A stretch of 64,000 nt of DNA from assembly GCA_001599595.1 (NCBI GenBank), contig BCHH01000004.1:627905-691904 (forward strand). The letters are read 5' to 3'. A program made the translations under genes and the position numbers. This stretch comes from Beverwykella pulmonaria (taxonomy: Eukaryota > Ascomycota > Dothideomycetes > Pleosporales > Melanommataceae). Below the pieces are notes generated by a model. It worked only from the letters and a program-made list of their open reading frames with translations, ran no database searches and was not told the origin of the DNA. Positions 44,659-54,885 of this stretch are shown here, one piece after another. Numbering within the stretch: position 1 is the stretch's first letter; each line of letters opens with the position of its first letter.

Positions 44659-45300
44659 TTATACCGAATACTCGCAGGCGATGGGGCGGTCAATTTGGTT
44701 CGCAACCGCAACAACAGGAACGCAATTCTTCCAGTTGGGATTTCCTTCGAAACCTTGTAGACGGACACTCCAAGCCGGCCAAGCACCAGCATGCGCTCCC
44801 GGACAAGCTAGGAGACCCTTGCCTTGGAATTGAAGCTCATTATTTGTATTGAGGGCCCAACCGTGCGTCTCGAAGTGAGTAGGCAGTGGCCCATTTCTTG
44901 TCAAGTATCCCACAGCACCCTGGCCTATATCTCGAGTTAGCAGCGGAAAACCTATGGCATGTGGGGAGGGGGGCGTACCCATTCCCGAGCGGTCGACAAA
45001 TACTGTGAACTGGGTGTGTTGAGCGGCGTGCAGTCGCAATTCTCCGTCATTGAGGAAGAAGGTCGCATACTGTTGGCCGGGCTCATTTGGGGGGTTCGGC
45101 TCTGCATCACAAATGGCGCCCTGCCCTTTGGTGCCGAGGAATAGGTTACTGTGTGTTGCAAGGACGTGCAAGTTACGGACGGCATCGGGACTCGTAGCCA
45201 TCAGGCCAAACCTTGCATCGACCGGAAGGGACCTTTTTTGAGGGAACGCAGAGGCCGTCAAGGCGGCGGATGAAGCGAGGAGGAAGGTGGAAAACAGCAT
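44659..45300 (-). CDS. Secreted cell-wall protein, PhiA-like
   Basis: Two exons, 45300-44979 and 44924-44659, give 195 residues. A signal peptide (LFSTFLLASSAALTASAFP) is followed by the ARFGLMATSPDAV opening, a Cys in GAICDAEP, a QYATFFLNDGELRL strand and, near the end, GLLACPGA and a terminal CEYSV. This order of short strands and the FGLMA start resemble the PhiA/antigenic cell-wall protein group of filamentous ascomycetes, which is linked to conidiation and wall structure; the match is moderate. The 54-base intron (44978-44925) has GTACGC, CTAAC and TAG and no stop, so the unspliced frame is also open; splicing restores a smoother sequence (SGMGQGAVGYL). Confidence 0.65.
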   Translation of the reverse strand: MLFSTFLLASSAALTASAFPQKRSLPVDARFGLMATSPDAVRNLHVLATHSNLFLGTKGQGAICDAEPNPPNEPGQQYATFFLNDGELRLHAAQHTQFTVFVDRSGMGTPPSPHAIGFPLLTRDIGQGAVGYLTRNGPLPTHFETHGWALNTNNELQFQGKGLLACPGAHAGAWPAWSVRLQGFEGNPNWKNCVPVVAVANQIDRPIACEYSV

Positions 45301-45434
45301 TTTCAGAGCTAAGGTTAAGATGGATGTGTAGTTGGGGTGTCTTGGTAAAGTAGTGTAGAGTGTAAGTAGAAAGAAGCCGAACTGTTGAGACTGCTGATGA
45401 TGATAATAACCAGAATACGCGATCTACCAAGATC

Positions 45435-45441
45435 TTTTATA
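45435..45441 (-). promoter_or_regulatory. Putative TATA box of the PhiA-like gene
   Basis: TATAAAA on the minus strand about 135 bases before the start codon at 45300. Confidence 0.45.
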
Positions 45442-46642
45442 TCTCAGTTCTACACCATGTCATAATCTACGCCGGCAAAGCCGCCCGTTAGTGTGGCTGA
45501 AAGACCTCCGCGATGCAACGATATTAAGTCACGTTCTCTCGAACACGAGCGCACGAAGTAACTAGGCGCAGCACAAAACTCAGGTCAGCCGCAATGCGGG
45601 AGAATACCACGGTTAATGCCACTACTTTCCGAGGCGCCACAAGCGAAACTACCTGGAGCTGAAAGCGCAGCTCATGTTATGCTTGTGCCACTACCTCAGC
45701 TTGTTATTTATAAAATAAGAAACGCTAATTGACTAGATACTTATTTTGAAATAGACAGGCTTGTAACTACCAATTGAACCCAAAATGTCTACTATGTTGA
45801 GTTTTATTCAAGACGTTGAAAGATTACCTTGCTCCTCTAGACGGCAGCCACTGTCAAGAGAAGTATTGCCACTATGCAGAAACGGGTTGTACCGAATTAC
45901 CCCGATTGGTAACTTTTCAGCTGCTCAATCATGAGACAAAAAAATGGATGGAGGACAGTCTGTGAGCGGGACACAGGCCACTTTCTATTTACGCTTGGCA
46001 CGTTACTAGTGTGTTCATATAGAGCTAGCAAGCTCCTTAACGAACACGTCATTGCGATCTATTTCAATCCGCGCACAGAGATTTCGGCTTCACAAAACGA
46101 CACTAGACCCAAATAGTTCAACTGCAGTCAGGTGTTTGCAGGTTACTCTGACAGGCTCTTGGAAAGAAGAGATAACTGAATATCACAAGAAGAATCCGAG
46201 CAGTTAAATGTATGGACAAAGGGCGAATGTGGAATGCAGTTCATTCGGTACTCATTAGAAAGATACCGGCCAAGGAAGCAAGTATTTAATGCGATATGAC
46301 CATTTTTTTATGTTGTTAACTTTTCAATTTCTTTAGCTAGTTGGTGAACATGATCTGCTTCCCTTCATCTGCATCATGATCCAGAAATCCACATATCCAT
46401 AATTGAAGAATTGCAAAACCTGAACGTTACCTAACGTAGACATCTTAAGAAGTACAGACCTAATTCGACACATGTCTTATTTACTTATGGCCCCGCAAAC
46501 GTTCTGCTTAGTGACCCTATCTCTAGGCGAGATTAATATGATGTTGTTGGTCGAAAATTCGAGCGAAAGTGAGGTGATTGGTGATGAAGCTTTATCAGCT
46601 CTCTATAGGATGACATCTCTTCCGATAGCCAGGCTTTGAAGT
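45442..46642. other. Intergenic, AT-rich
   Basis: No gene seen; AT content is high between 45700 and 46650. Confidence 0.45.
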
Positions 46643-47254
46643 CTAGGAAGCGGGATCCAGAGCGGATTCGAAGTCATCCCCCAACACTTGGTGAAAAGAA
46701 GCAATTTCCATAGCAATATGCTCTAGTCCTTTCGAGAGGGTCGCAAATTTCAACGAGCGGAGCGCAGATAGAAGTATGAGAAGAATACCGGCCATTCTAG
46801 CTTCCTGAATTGTAATAGGAATATCCCGCGGTGTGGGCCTAGGGGGGGGTGCGATATCCATGCCATCCTCAAGCACGACGCGAACGTACTCATTGAAAGG
46901 CCACATAGCAAGCCCCTTCACCTTGTTTGCTAGCTAGGGTTATTTCTTGAATTTCCGTAGTATGCCCGCAAAGCCGTTCAGTGCACCACGCTCGAAGCAC
47001 TCAGAGAGCCTGAAATACACGTAATTCTAAAGTTGGTTCTGTGCAATGTCGCAGAATCAGCGGGAGACTCGAGCCAGGGCGCGCAAAGCCGCTAAGTCGA
47101 GGTACCCACCAATCTCGATTAGTATCTCGTTAGCGCAACTCTGGACGGGGCACGGTGCTCCGGTCAAACGCATCCTGTAAGGAAGATATTGTAGAGGTCC
47201 TGAAAGTTTTTGGTCGCTGTGGCTGCCTGTATCGCTAGGCTCGACGTCGCTCAT
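46643..47254 (-). pseudogene. F-box gene killed by transition-type stops
   Basis: One minus-strand frame of 204 codons runs from an ATG at 47254 to the stop at 46643 without any shift. It encodes a hydrophilic leader, an F-box (NEILIEIGGYLDLAALRALARVSR), a helix around CFERGALNGFAGILRKF, and a C-terminal region with a Pro-rich turn (DIAPPPRPTPRDIP). Four stops interrupt it: TGA at 47059-47057, TAG at 47029-47027, TAA at 46942-46940 and TAG at 46936-46934. Each is one C-to-T change from CGA, CAG or CAA, residues natural at these places. F-box proteins recruit substrates to SCF ubiquitin ligases. The clean frame and the stop type point to RIP or similar decay (inference). Confidence 0.7.
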
Positions 47255-47740
47255 GCTGGTGGAGGCGAAGCGGCGGTGGTGAGCTGAAGTTGGTGGGGGC
47301 GGGGTGCGTTGTTATTGAGCAAGCCTTGTAAATAGGGAAGCATGAGAGTGTCACGTGTCCTGCTCCTGTTCTGCGCCTGGGAATGAGAGATGTGAATTTC
47401 GCATTATCCCGAATGTTCATGGCCGCCCGTTTTCTTTCAGCCACGGCACAGGGGCCAGGGCCTGAGTATGTTTAGCAGCCATATGTCTGATGAGCAACTT
47501 TGGAAGGCTTACTGGGTGAAATCTTTGTTTGGCCAATGTGCAATGAGGAAATCAGTCAGAAGGAAAATGAGAAAAAGTAAGAACAAGCCCGGCAGGATGA
47601 AAAGTAAGAGAATAATGAATAAAGCATATCACTTCATTCTGACAATAGCAACACGCTCACGCCGTATCAAACGCCTTGCTGGAGCTTTATATGCTACGAC
47701 TACCCAATCCAACCCTCTTTTTCCTACCCCGCCTGTTACT
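47255..47740. other. Spacer
   Basis: Upstream of the dead F-box gene and 3' flank of the monooxygenase. No gene seen; the long plus-strand ORF that starts here is antisense to the monooxygenase. Confidence 0.5.
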
Positions 47741-49240
47741 TTATGTGGAAACCTTCGCAAACTTCAACCCCTTCCTCAAATCCGCCCGATCAGCGTTCCA
47801 GCTATCCTGAAAGTAGTTATTCCTCGGCAACCACGGCCCACTCCTCCCCGCATGCGGAATCAAGTTTGCCCCCTCCTTAACATAGGTGCTATTCAAATCC
47901 AACGGACTCCTCGGATTCTTGGCCTCCTCTTCCGTGATCGTTGGCGTCGCGCTGGTGTACCCATTCTTGTCCATAAATCTGATCAAGCGAGTGAGAAGGC
48001 GGGCGGCGGTGTCCGAACCAAGTGCCCACGAAGCGTTCACGTAACCGATGGAAAGGCCCATGTTCGGGACCCCGGTGAGCATGGATGTTCGCCACATGAA
48101 GCTGTCGGGGATATTGACGGGTTTCTTGTCGACGGTGAGGGCGATGTTGCCGCAGAATTGGAGACGGAGGCCCGTCGCGGTGACGATGATGTCGGCGTCG
48201 AGTTTCTCGCCGCTGTTGAGTTCAATGCCATCGCTTACTACACGCTTAATCGTGTCGGTAACCACATGCGCGCGTCCACTAGCAAAGCACTTGAAGAAAT
48301 CGGCGTCGGGGCAGAAACACAGACGCTGGTCCCAAGGATTGTAGGTTGGCTTGAAGTGCGGGTCCATTGGGAAACCAGGCGGGAGCATGGCTTTTGCTTG
48401 GCTGGTAATGAAGTTGCGGGCGTGGTTGGGGAATGTGCGGCAGTAGAGGAAGACGCCCCACCCGATGAGCAGGAATTGGAGGCGCTTGAGGCGGAGGGAG
48501 AACCATGTGGGGAGGATGCGCTCGTACAAGGGGATGGGGTCGCCTTCTTTGCGCTGCGGGCTGTTCATGATGTAGGTTGGGGAGCGCTGCAGCATGGTTA
48601 CGGAGCCGACGCCTTGCTCGACGACGGCAGGGACGATGGTTATGGCTGTAGCGCCTGAGCCGATGATGACCATTTTTTTGCCTGTGAAGTCGAGGTCTTC
48701 GGGCCAGAACTGCGGGTGCACCCTGGTGCCCTTGAAGTCCTCGATGCCCGGGATGACGGCGTGCAGTGGGCTGGAGTGGTCAAAGTACCCAGTCCCCATG
48801 ATGATGAACCTCGCGTAGTACACTTTCCGCTGGCCATCGCCATCGACCTCAAGGCGCCACCGCTGCTCGTCGGAGCTCCAATTGGCGGCCGTCACCTTGT
48901 GCCGGAACTCGATCTTCTTGTCAATGCCAAATTTCCTCGTCGTCTGCTCCATGTACTCCACAATGCTGTCGCCCGTCGCAATCGAGTTCGCCTTCGTCCA
49001 TGGGTTGAACGGGAAGCCGAAGGTGTGCAGGTCCGAGTCGGAGCGTATGCCGGGGTACTTGAACAGGCTCCATGTGCCGCCAATGTCGCTGCGGGTCTCG
49101 AGGACGGTGTAGGTGGAGTCGGGGAGGTTGGTTTGGACACGGTAGGCGGCGTTCACGCCGCTAATTCCCGCGCCGATGATTACGACGTCGTAGTGGTGCG
49201 TCGTCGCGCCGTTCGCATGGCCGTTCGCGTGGCCGTTCAT
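47741..49240 (-). CDS. Flavin-dependent Baeyer-Villiger-type monooxygenase
   Basis: Single exon, 499 residues from the ATG at 49240. A short NGHANGHANG leader from a 12-base repeat precedes the FAD-binding GAGISG motif (about residues 22-27). The GTWSLFKYPGIRSDSDLHTFGFPF stretch is typical of class B flavoprotein monooxygenases. FKGTRVHPQFWPE matches the Baeyer-Villiger fingerprint F-x-G-x3-H-x3-W-[PD], and GSGATA is the NADPH-binding second Rossmann motif. The enzyme should turn ketones into esters or lactones with NADPH and oxygen, in catabolism or secondary metabolism. The frame stays open upstream to 49303, so a 5' exon is possible. Its nearest neighbour, the AA12 dehydrogenase, is on the same strand but about 790 bases upstream, with no sign of functional linkage. 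Confidence 0.88.
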   Translation of the reverse strand: MNGHANGHANGATTHHYDVVIIGAGISGVNAAYRVQTNLPDSTYTVLETRSDIGGTWSLFKYPGIRSDSDLHTFGFPFNPWTKANSIATGDSIVEYMEQTTRKFGIDKKIEFRHKVTAANWSSDEQRWRLEVDGDGQRKVYYARFIIMGTGYFDHSSPLHAVIPGIEDFKGTRVHPQFWPEDLDFTGKKMVIIGSGATAITIVPAVVEQGVGSVTMLQRSPTYIMNSPQRKEGDPIPLYERILPTWFSLRLKRLQFLLIGWGVFLYCRTFPNHARNFITSQAKAMLPPGFPMDPHFKPTYNPWDQRLCFCPDADFFKCFASGRAHVVTDTIKRVVSDGIELNSGEKLDADIIVTATGLRLQFCGNIALTVDKKPVNIPDSFMWRTSMLTGVPNMGLSIGYVNASWALGSDTAARLLTRLIRFMDKNGYTSATPTITEEEAKNPRSPLDLNSTYVKEGANLIPHAGRSGPWLPRNNYFQDSWNADRADLRKGLKFAKVST

Positions 49241-49978
49241 TGCGGCGGGGTTGTCCTGCGGGTAAGCCGCGAGGTGCTGGGGACGAGGTAGCGTATTTAT
49301 CAAGGCACAGCGAAGACACCAAAGTGGAGAGCCGAAGAGGAGGAGGATCTTTGTCCGAACACGAAAGGGCCGACCGTTGACACTGATATAGGCGTCGCCA
49401 TGGTCTGGTACCTGCGCGCGCTGTCAAGTGCTGATGCCCATGGTTCGCCTGATGCCAGCGCCGTCTGTCCACTCCCAGGCCTCAGCGACTACGCGGAAGC
49501 GAACCTTGGCCCTTCTTAATCGGGCGCACGCTGCGAGACTCGAGCTCCATGCAGGGCTCCCCCGCACCCGCGCACCCCGCCATCACACTCAAGGGCTCGT
49601 TCACGAGTTCGTCCGCGACGGAATATCCACTCAGAGTATCAAGTGTGGTGTGCAAGCGTGCTCGCACTAGACCGCAGAGGAAATCATTCCGCACCCGGTG
49701 GCAGCCAGCATCGGATCGCCTGAGCATGATCCTGGTGGTTGCTGAGCGTGCATCCCCCGGAGCGGTGTGGCCAATCCTCTCACAAGTCGGACCTTACAAC
49801 GCGGGACTCCCACCAAAGACGGCGATCTTCCTCCGGCGGAGAAGCCGACGGTTCATGCTTATCCGGCACACTACAGACAGTCTTGGGCAGAGCGAGACAA
49901 GATATTGAATGATGTGGCAAGAAAATATATACACCAAAGAAAAGAACGTCCCCCCTACGATGCGTCTATGCTAGATTT

Positions 49979-49980
<2 letters not shown>
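49241..49980. other. Intergenic, promoter side of the monooxygenase
   Basis: GC-rich to 49800. A plus-strand ORF at 49767-49970 has a helical charged run (SWAERDKILNDVARKYI) but no start context or partner exon; not called. Confidence 0.35.

Positions 49981-50015
<35 letters not shown>
49981..50015 (+). repeat. CT dinucleotide microsatellite
   Basis: About seventeen CT units ending just before the 3' end of the AA12 gene on the opposite strand. Confidence 0.95.
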
Positions 50016-50018
<3 letters not shown>

Positions 50019-50025
50019 GTATAAT

Positions 50026-52158
50026 CTATATCTTCCCAAGTAGCATCAGCTCACCCTCGCCGCCACTATCACTCGTAACATACATGCGATCAAACGTATC
50101 CTTCGCAATCGAGACAGGCCTAAAGCACTGCACTGTGGAGCAATGCTCCACATCCGGATTCCAGAAAATGTCGCTGTATCCCGTACCACTGCTGGACAGC
50201 GCTGCAGGCCCAAACCCGCTTCCATTAGCGCCCGTCTTCGAGAATGGGATCTCGATGATCTTGTACCCGGTGGGAACAGCACGGTCCCAGCTGCCGTGGA
50301 ACGTGACATACATACTGGTGTAGTCTTTGTTGAAGACGGCGTCGAGGGGTGCAGAGTGTGCCTGGAATGACAACACAGCAGGCTTGCTGGTCGTCTTGCA
50401 CGTGTCGTCGGAAAAGGTGCCGTTGGGCGTCAGCACGAATTGGTCGCCGATGGTAAATGCACGGTCCGTGATCACATCCGGTCGCCAGACCGTATAGCAG
50501 GTTGGGTATCCGTACCATTGTGTGTTCTCCTTCGCCGGATCGCCTAGGTAGTTGAGCTCCTCGGCCGGGTTGTCGGTGTGGATGTCGACGGCCTGGTTGT
50601 TCACCGTCCGCGCGATCTCGTCGGATGCATTTTCAACGCCCCAAACCCTGTAAAGCGCATGAGTAAATGGGAACATGTAAACTGGCGTGGGACGAGACTT
50701 ACATTCCATCTGCGTCAAACGCCAATCCGACTTCATTCCGCAACCCATATCCTAGCTGGTACCCGCCGGTAATGTAGCTGTAGCCATCGGTTGGTGTCTT
50801 GGTCACATCGAATACCTTGACACATGCTCGCGCTGTTTTGATGTCGCCAGATTGGTAGTCGAAGTTGTCATTGGAGCCATGCGAAACAATCAGAAGATTA
50901 GGGTGCTTGGGAGGGAAAGTAATCGTTCTCGTCACATGACCCTTGCTGTCCATGCCCGTGACAATGGATCGGGATGTCGCACCGACGGTCATAGTTGCCG
51001 AGTCATAATCCCAAGCCATCACGGTAGTCGCCGAACTAGCGTATAGGGTCTTTCCATCCGCGCTGAAGACGATGCCATGATTGAGATTCCTTGCCGCAAT
51101 AACAGTTTTTGCGGATGTAAGGCAGCCATCTGATCCAACCTTGTGAGCAGTGATGCCTAGGCCGTTTTGTACCACAAAAAGATTTCCTGCCTTGTCAAAA
51201 GTTACACCTCTTGGTTGTTCCAAACCGCCAGCAACCTTCACGGCCCTCCAGCCCGGGGCCACGTTAACTGGGGAATGGAAGGCGGGAATGCCAGAGCAGG
51301 TCGTAGGCATGCCAGTCTGTACAGGTCCGGGGGTCGAAGTTGGAATGACACTAGTGGCCAGCGTAGTCGACTGCACAGAAGAGGGAGTAGCGGTAGGCGG
51401 GGATGAGCTCGCTGGCGGAGCATCCACAAGCATATTCGCTGCGACTAGTTTGTCGAAATTGGCATTCTTCCCGAGTGACAGATCCAAAGTCCAGTGACCG
51501 AACGCTGTGTGCACATTGAAAGTCGATTTGTTGTTCGCTGGCTCTTTTGGAAACTTGCTCGCCAAAGCATGGGCAAATGGCATGGTGGTGTTGGCGGGGT
51601 CGAGCGATCGACTCTTTCCATCCACATCCAGCCATTGACTACATCCTCTGCAACGGACGTTGAGTGTCCAATGTGTCTTGTTGTATCCAGTTCCTTTGAG
51701 ATATGTGTACTCAGCGTCAAGGTACGGTTGCGGTAAGCTCAGGCCACTATGCAGTGTGAGTTCAGAATCTTCAAAGCCATTTGGCTAACGTACAAAGCTA
51801 TTCTTGACGAGTAAATTGTGGTATTCGCGGCTGAGTTTACCCAACCTATTGTGAGAGGAACGTATGGCATCGTCCCACCCCATGCGAAGCCAACCCAGCC
51901 ATTTGCGATAGGGGACACTATCTGCAAAACCGTTTCGAAGGGCGCAGCTGTCACATTAGGAAGAGCAACACCAATTGTGACTCCATTACCGCCGGTCCAT
52001 CCGGTATAGCATATTGAAGAGGCCGAATCGCAATACCGTTTGGCCGTGTCACAAAGCGCTACATTATATAAGTTTGAGGATTCTTGTGGCACATTGTACA
52101 AACACTTACCTGTTCCTGCGAGCACAGCGAGGCTTAACGAAAATCTGTTAAGTCTCAT
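50026..52158 (-). CDS. AA8-AA12 pyranose dehydrogenase: cytochrome b domain fused to PQQ dehydrogenase
   Basis: Four exons, 52158-52110, 52058-51794, 51746-50703 and 50647-50026, give 659 residues. After a signal peptide comes a DOMON-type cytochrome (AA8) domain: Met80 in GWVGFAWGGTM and His184 in NVHTAFG are the likely haem ligands, spaced much as in cellobiose dehydrogenase, with the HWTLNVRCRGC strand between. A Ser/Thr/Pro linker (about residues 210-245) leads to a six-bladed AA12 domain with QPRGVTFDKAGNLFVV, NHGIVFSADG, VSHGSNDNFDY and GLRNEVGLAFD, ending SDSGGEGELMLLG. AA12 enzymes oxidise sugars using pyrroloquinoline quinone and pass electrons through the haem to lytic polysaccharide monooxygenases (known for the Coprinopsis enzyme). 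No carbohydrate-binding module follows. Expected to be extracellular and part of lignocellulose attack. Confidence 0.88.
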
Positions 52159-53666
52159 GATGAGCGAAGTGAGAAATTCCCAACAAAAAGTACCTCATAA
52201 TAGACAGTAGCCTGCGGTTTTATCAGTTACAACTCGGACTATGCACATGCCACTCCCAATCTGTTCGGAAAAAAAATAAATGGCGATTGTTAGCGACAAT
52301 ACATGCCACGGCTAAGAGGAACAGGGGTGTATGGGTCATGGTACCCAATCCCGGTTGCGCAATTGTATATCATGTCATTGTTCTGGAGTCTGCCGACCAT
52401 CGATAGGCACAAAATGGGACGTATCTCAGATGATCGACAGACGACCGAACGAGGCGAGGGTCTAGGGAAGCATATCGGAGCCGCAATGTGGAACGTTGGG
52501 CATGCTTCCCCTATCGCAGAGATTGATAATGGTCATCCAGCCCTATGTATCGTCTTCCCGTCCCCTGCGCGCACGCCGTAACAAACACGAGAATACTGAT
52601 CGAAAGATTGGTGGCCTGAGAATACCAAAGCTCCTTCAGGGGAAATGACGACCTTGTGAACAAAAAAAGCCCGGGTTTTGGTCGGTTGAGCCTCCTTCTC
52701 AGGCTGCGAGGCGGGCCGGAAGACAAAAACCAAAAGACGATTCCGCGAAAGTGCATCGAATGTTCCATAGATGAAGGAGGCATATGAAGATTTTATTGGA
52801 TCTTTCCATAATGAGACGATAATCGCCAGACTGAGGTTTGGGCATGGCCACCGAGTACAAAGAGATTTAGATTGTTGGGGCTGGAAAGATAGATGAAGGT
52901 ATTTAACCTTAAAACGTCAGCACGAGATAGATGAGAATCTAAGTACCAGACAGCCACGAATATATACTCGAGGGCTCTAGAAGTAAGCCATTGGGAAATT
53001 GGACGGACCGGTCTCCGAAGTCTGGTGGTGCGAAAGAGAAAGGTGACATTTAAAGGTACGTCGACACCGTCTTGGCCGCAGAGTCTGCATCGCAGTGTCG
53101 CTGGGCTATATGCGCGATTTTATATCTTGCATACTGGAGCTGACAATCTTTCGTCGCGGGCGAGCGGAGTCGTGGTATTGCTGCGATGTGCGAAGATGGA
53201 GGGAGAGGTTGTGGTTGTTGGATGGAAGTCGCGGCGCGACTTCAAGGCGCTTGGGCCATCTCGAGCACGTGAAAGCGAGAACAGGGGCCGATTACGGCAT
53301 GGAGTTGAAGTAATGGGCGAACTAGTGGAGAGTTCTAGTATTTCAGAGTAGATCGATGATGGAGGCTCCCGCACTTATAAGTAATGGATTCCTGTTGAGC
53401 TTGGTCAGGCTATTTGTCACCCCCCATGCATAGATCTGGCCATGGCAGGGGCAGAAATGCTCGATGATGACAGAACCACGCAATTCTGGCCCAACAGACT
53501 CCAATTTTGTCAAGAAATTCTGTTGAACTGCGAGCTATACCCATTGATCTGGTCTTCCCGTCTGAGATGCAGGCGCACTGCCACGCGAATGGAACTCAGT
53601 CACTCCACCTTGCATTAGCATTACTCGCTTTGGCCACTATTGACTTTGGTACTGGGTGTTAATTCC
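52159..53666. other. Intergenic
   Basis: Short unrelated ORFs on both strands; no motif or exon pattern found. The first 100 bases hold the promoter of the AA8-AA12 gene. Confidence 0.4.
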
Positions 53667-54526
53667 CTAAATCTTTGCCTTGGCGGGCGGAGTAACAATC
53701 TTCCCATGCACATAACTGATACTCTTCAACTTCTCCGTCGCCTCGCCCCAGAGCTCATTCCTAAGTAGTGAGTACACACCCATCTTAGCCTTCCCCTGAA
53801 TTGACCTTGCCTTCTCCAAGGCAACGTCCAGCATCACTTCTGGATCCGCGATCTCATCCACAATGCCATCCTCCAGTGCTTGTTTTCCTGTCCACTTGTG
53901 GGCCTCTAACAGCATCTTCCGAGCAATTTGCGGTCGGAGTTTGAGTCGCGGGAGGAAGCCGATGCCGGGGAAGTGAAGACCAAGGTCTACGGGAGGCATG
54001 CTGAAGAAGCCTCGTTTTGAGTTCATGATGCGGTAGTCGTGCGAGAGACTGAAGGGGCAGGCGCCACCAAAGGTGTGGCCAGTTAGAAGGGCAATCGTGG
54101 GGAATGGGTAGTCGAGGAGGGTGGCTAGAAGCTGTTCGTGTTGTCAGCCATAAGTTCTTAACGAGGTCGATATAGGTACATCTTCGAAGTACCAATGTAC
54201 TGGAAACGAAGATTGAGTAGACTATCAAGCTAGATGGCTCGGACTAAATGCAAACATACCGGATAGAACCCATCACTGTTCGCAAATGGATTCCTCTCCC
54301 CTTCATCCAGATCCAACCCCGTACACCAAAATTTCGCATCATTGCCTCTTGTTATTACACATCCCTCCGAATCAGGGCCCAATTCTTTCTCAATATCTCG
54401 TAGAGCTCTTATGATTTCTTGTGCGAAGCGGACATTGAGTCGATTTTCGGGAGCCTTTTGCATAGTGATAACGAAGACACGGTCATGTCGGTCAACGCGC
54501 AGATTCCAGTAAGGTCCTAACGCCAT
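53667..54526 (-). CDS. Enoyl-CoA hydratase/isomerase, probable peroxisomal delta3,delta2-enoyl-CoA isomerase
   Basis: Two exons, 54526-54260 and 54131-53667, give 243 residues, the usual length of the family. Crotonase-fold signatures are present: the N-terminal strand pair with ENRLNVRFAQEI, the oxyanion-hole loop FWCTGLDLDEGE, and LTGHTFGGACPFSLSHDYRIM with the second oxyanion glycine pair. The last residues are AKI, a known working variant of the peroxisomal PTS1 signal in yeasts, so import into peroxisomes and a role in beta-oxidation of unsaturated fatty acids are likely. The acidic catalytic residue of isomerases cannot be fixed by eye. The intron has GTATGT and CAG with a CTGAC branch site. 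The adjacent regulator gene is transcribed in the same direction. Confidence 0.82.
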
Positions 54527-54885
54527 TGTTGTGGGTGCGGAGAGGTCAAAGTCCGGGATGGCGTTGTTGATTGGGAATTGAATGAATAGAAGAGACTCAA
54601 TGGTGTTTGTTCTAGTCGCTTAGAAGTTGTGATTGAGGTTCGAACTCCGAAAGTACAATTGAAGCTTGAGCCTCGGAACGTAAGTGAGGAGGCCTGGTGT
54701 GGGGAAATGGCCTAACCGTGTCGGGCTAGAATCACAGCTGGATCATTCGGCGATATTCGGCAATTTACCCCGCCGCTCGGGTAACTGACTCTCACAAAAC
54801 GCAACGCTAGAGACGAGTCTTGGAGTAACGCAGCGAAGACTTCTGGAAGCTATTGAGATGGCTCATACCAGGTTTCAGTCAAGGG
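54527..54885. other. Spacer between isomerase and regulator
   Basis: About 360 bases holding the isomerase promoter and the 3' end of the regulator gene. No gene seen. Confidence 0.5.

Noticed and set aside
47468..48658. A 396-codon plus-strand ORF
   Set aside because: It lies antisense to the monooxygenase, whose motifs are beyond doubt; GC-rich codon bias on one strand creates long open frames on the other. No domain in the antisense product.
49200..49240. A 12-base repeat encoding NGHANGHANG at the monooxygenase start
   Set aside because: A short coding repeat in a disordered leader; no sign of function.
22473..52109. Several introns that are multiples of three and lack stops (25261-25314, 44978-44925, 52109-52059, 22541-22473), which could be exitrons
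   Set aside because: About 33 introns are placed in the window; with one third expected to be multiples of three and a fair share stop-free at this length, three or four is what chance gives. Only the BBE case has an extra reason for interest.
42416..52158. A secondary-metabolite cluster made of the P450 relic, dehydrogenase, monooxygenase and AA12 enzyme
   Set aside because: No backbone enzyme (polyketide synthase, peptide synthetase, terpene cyclase or prenyltransferase) is present, and the spacing with unrelated genes between argues against it.
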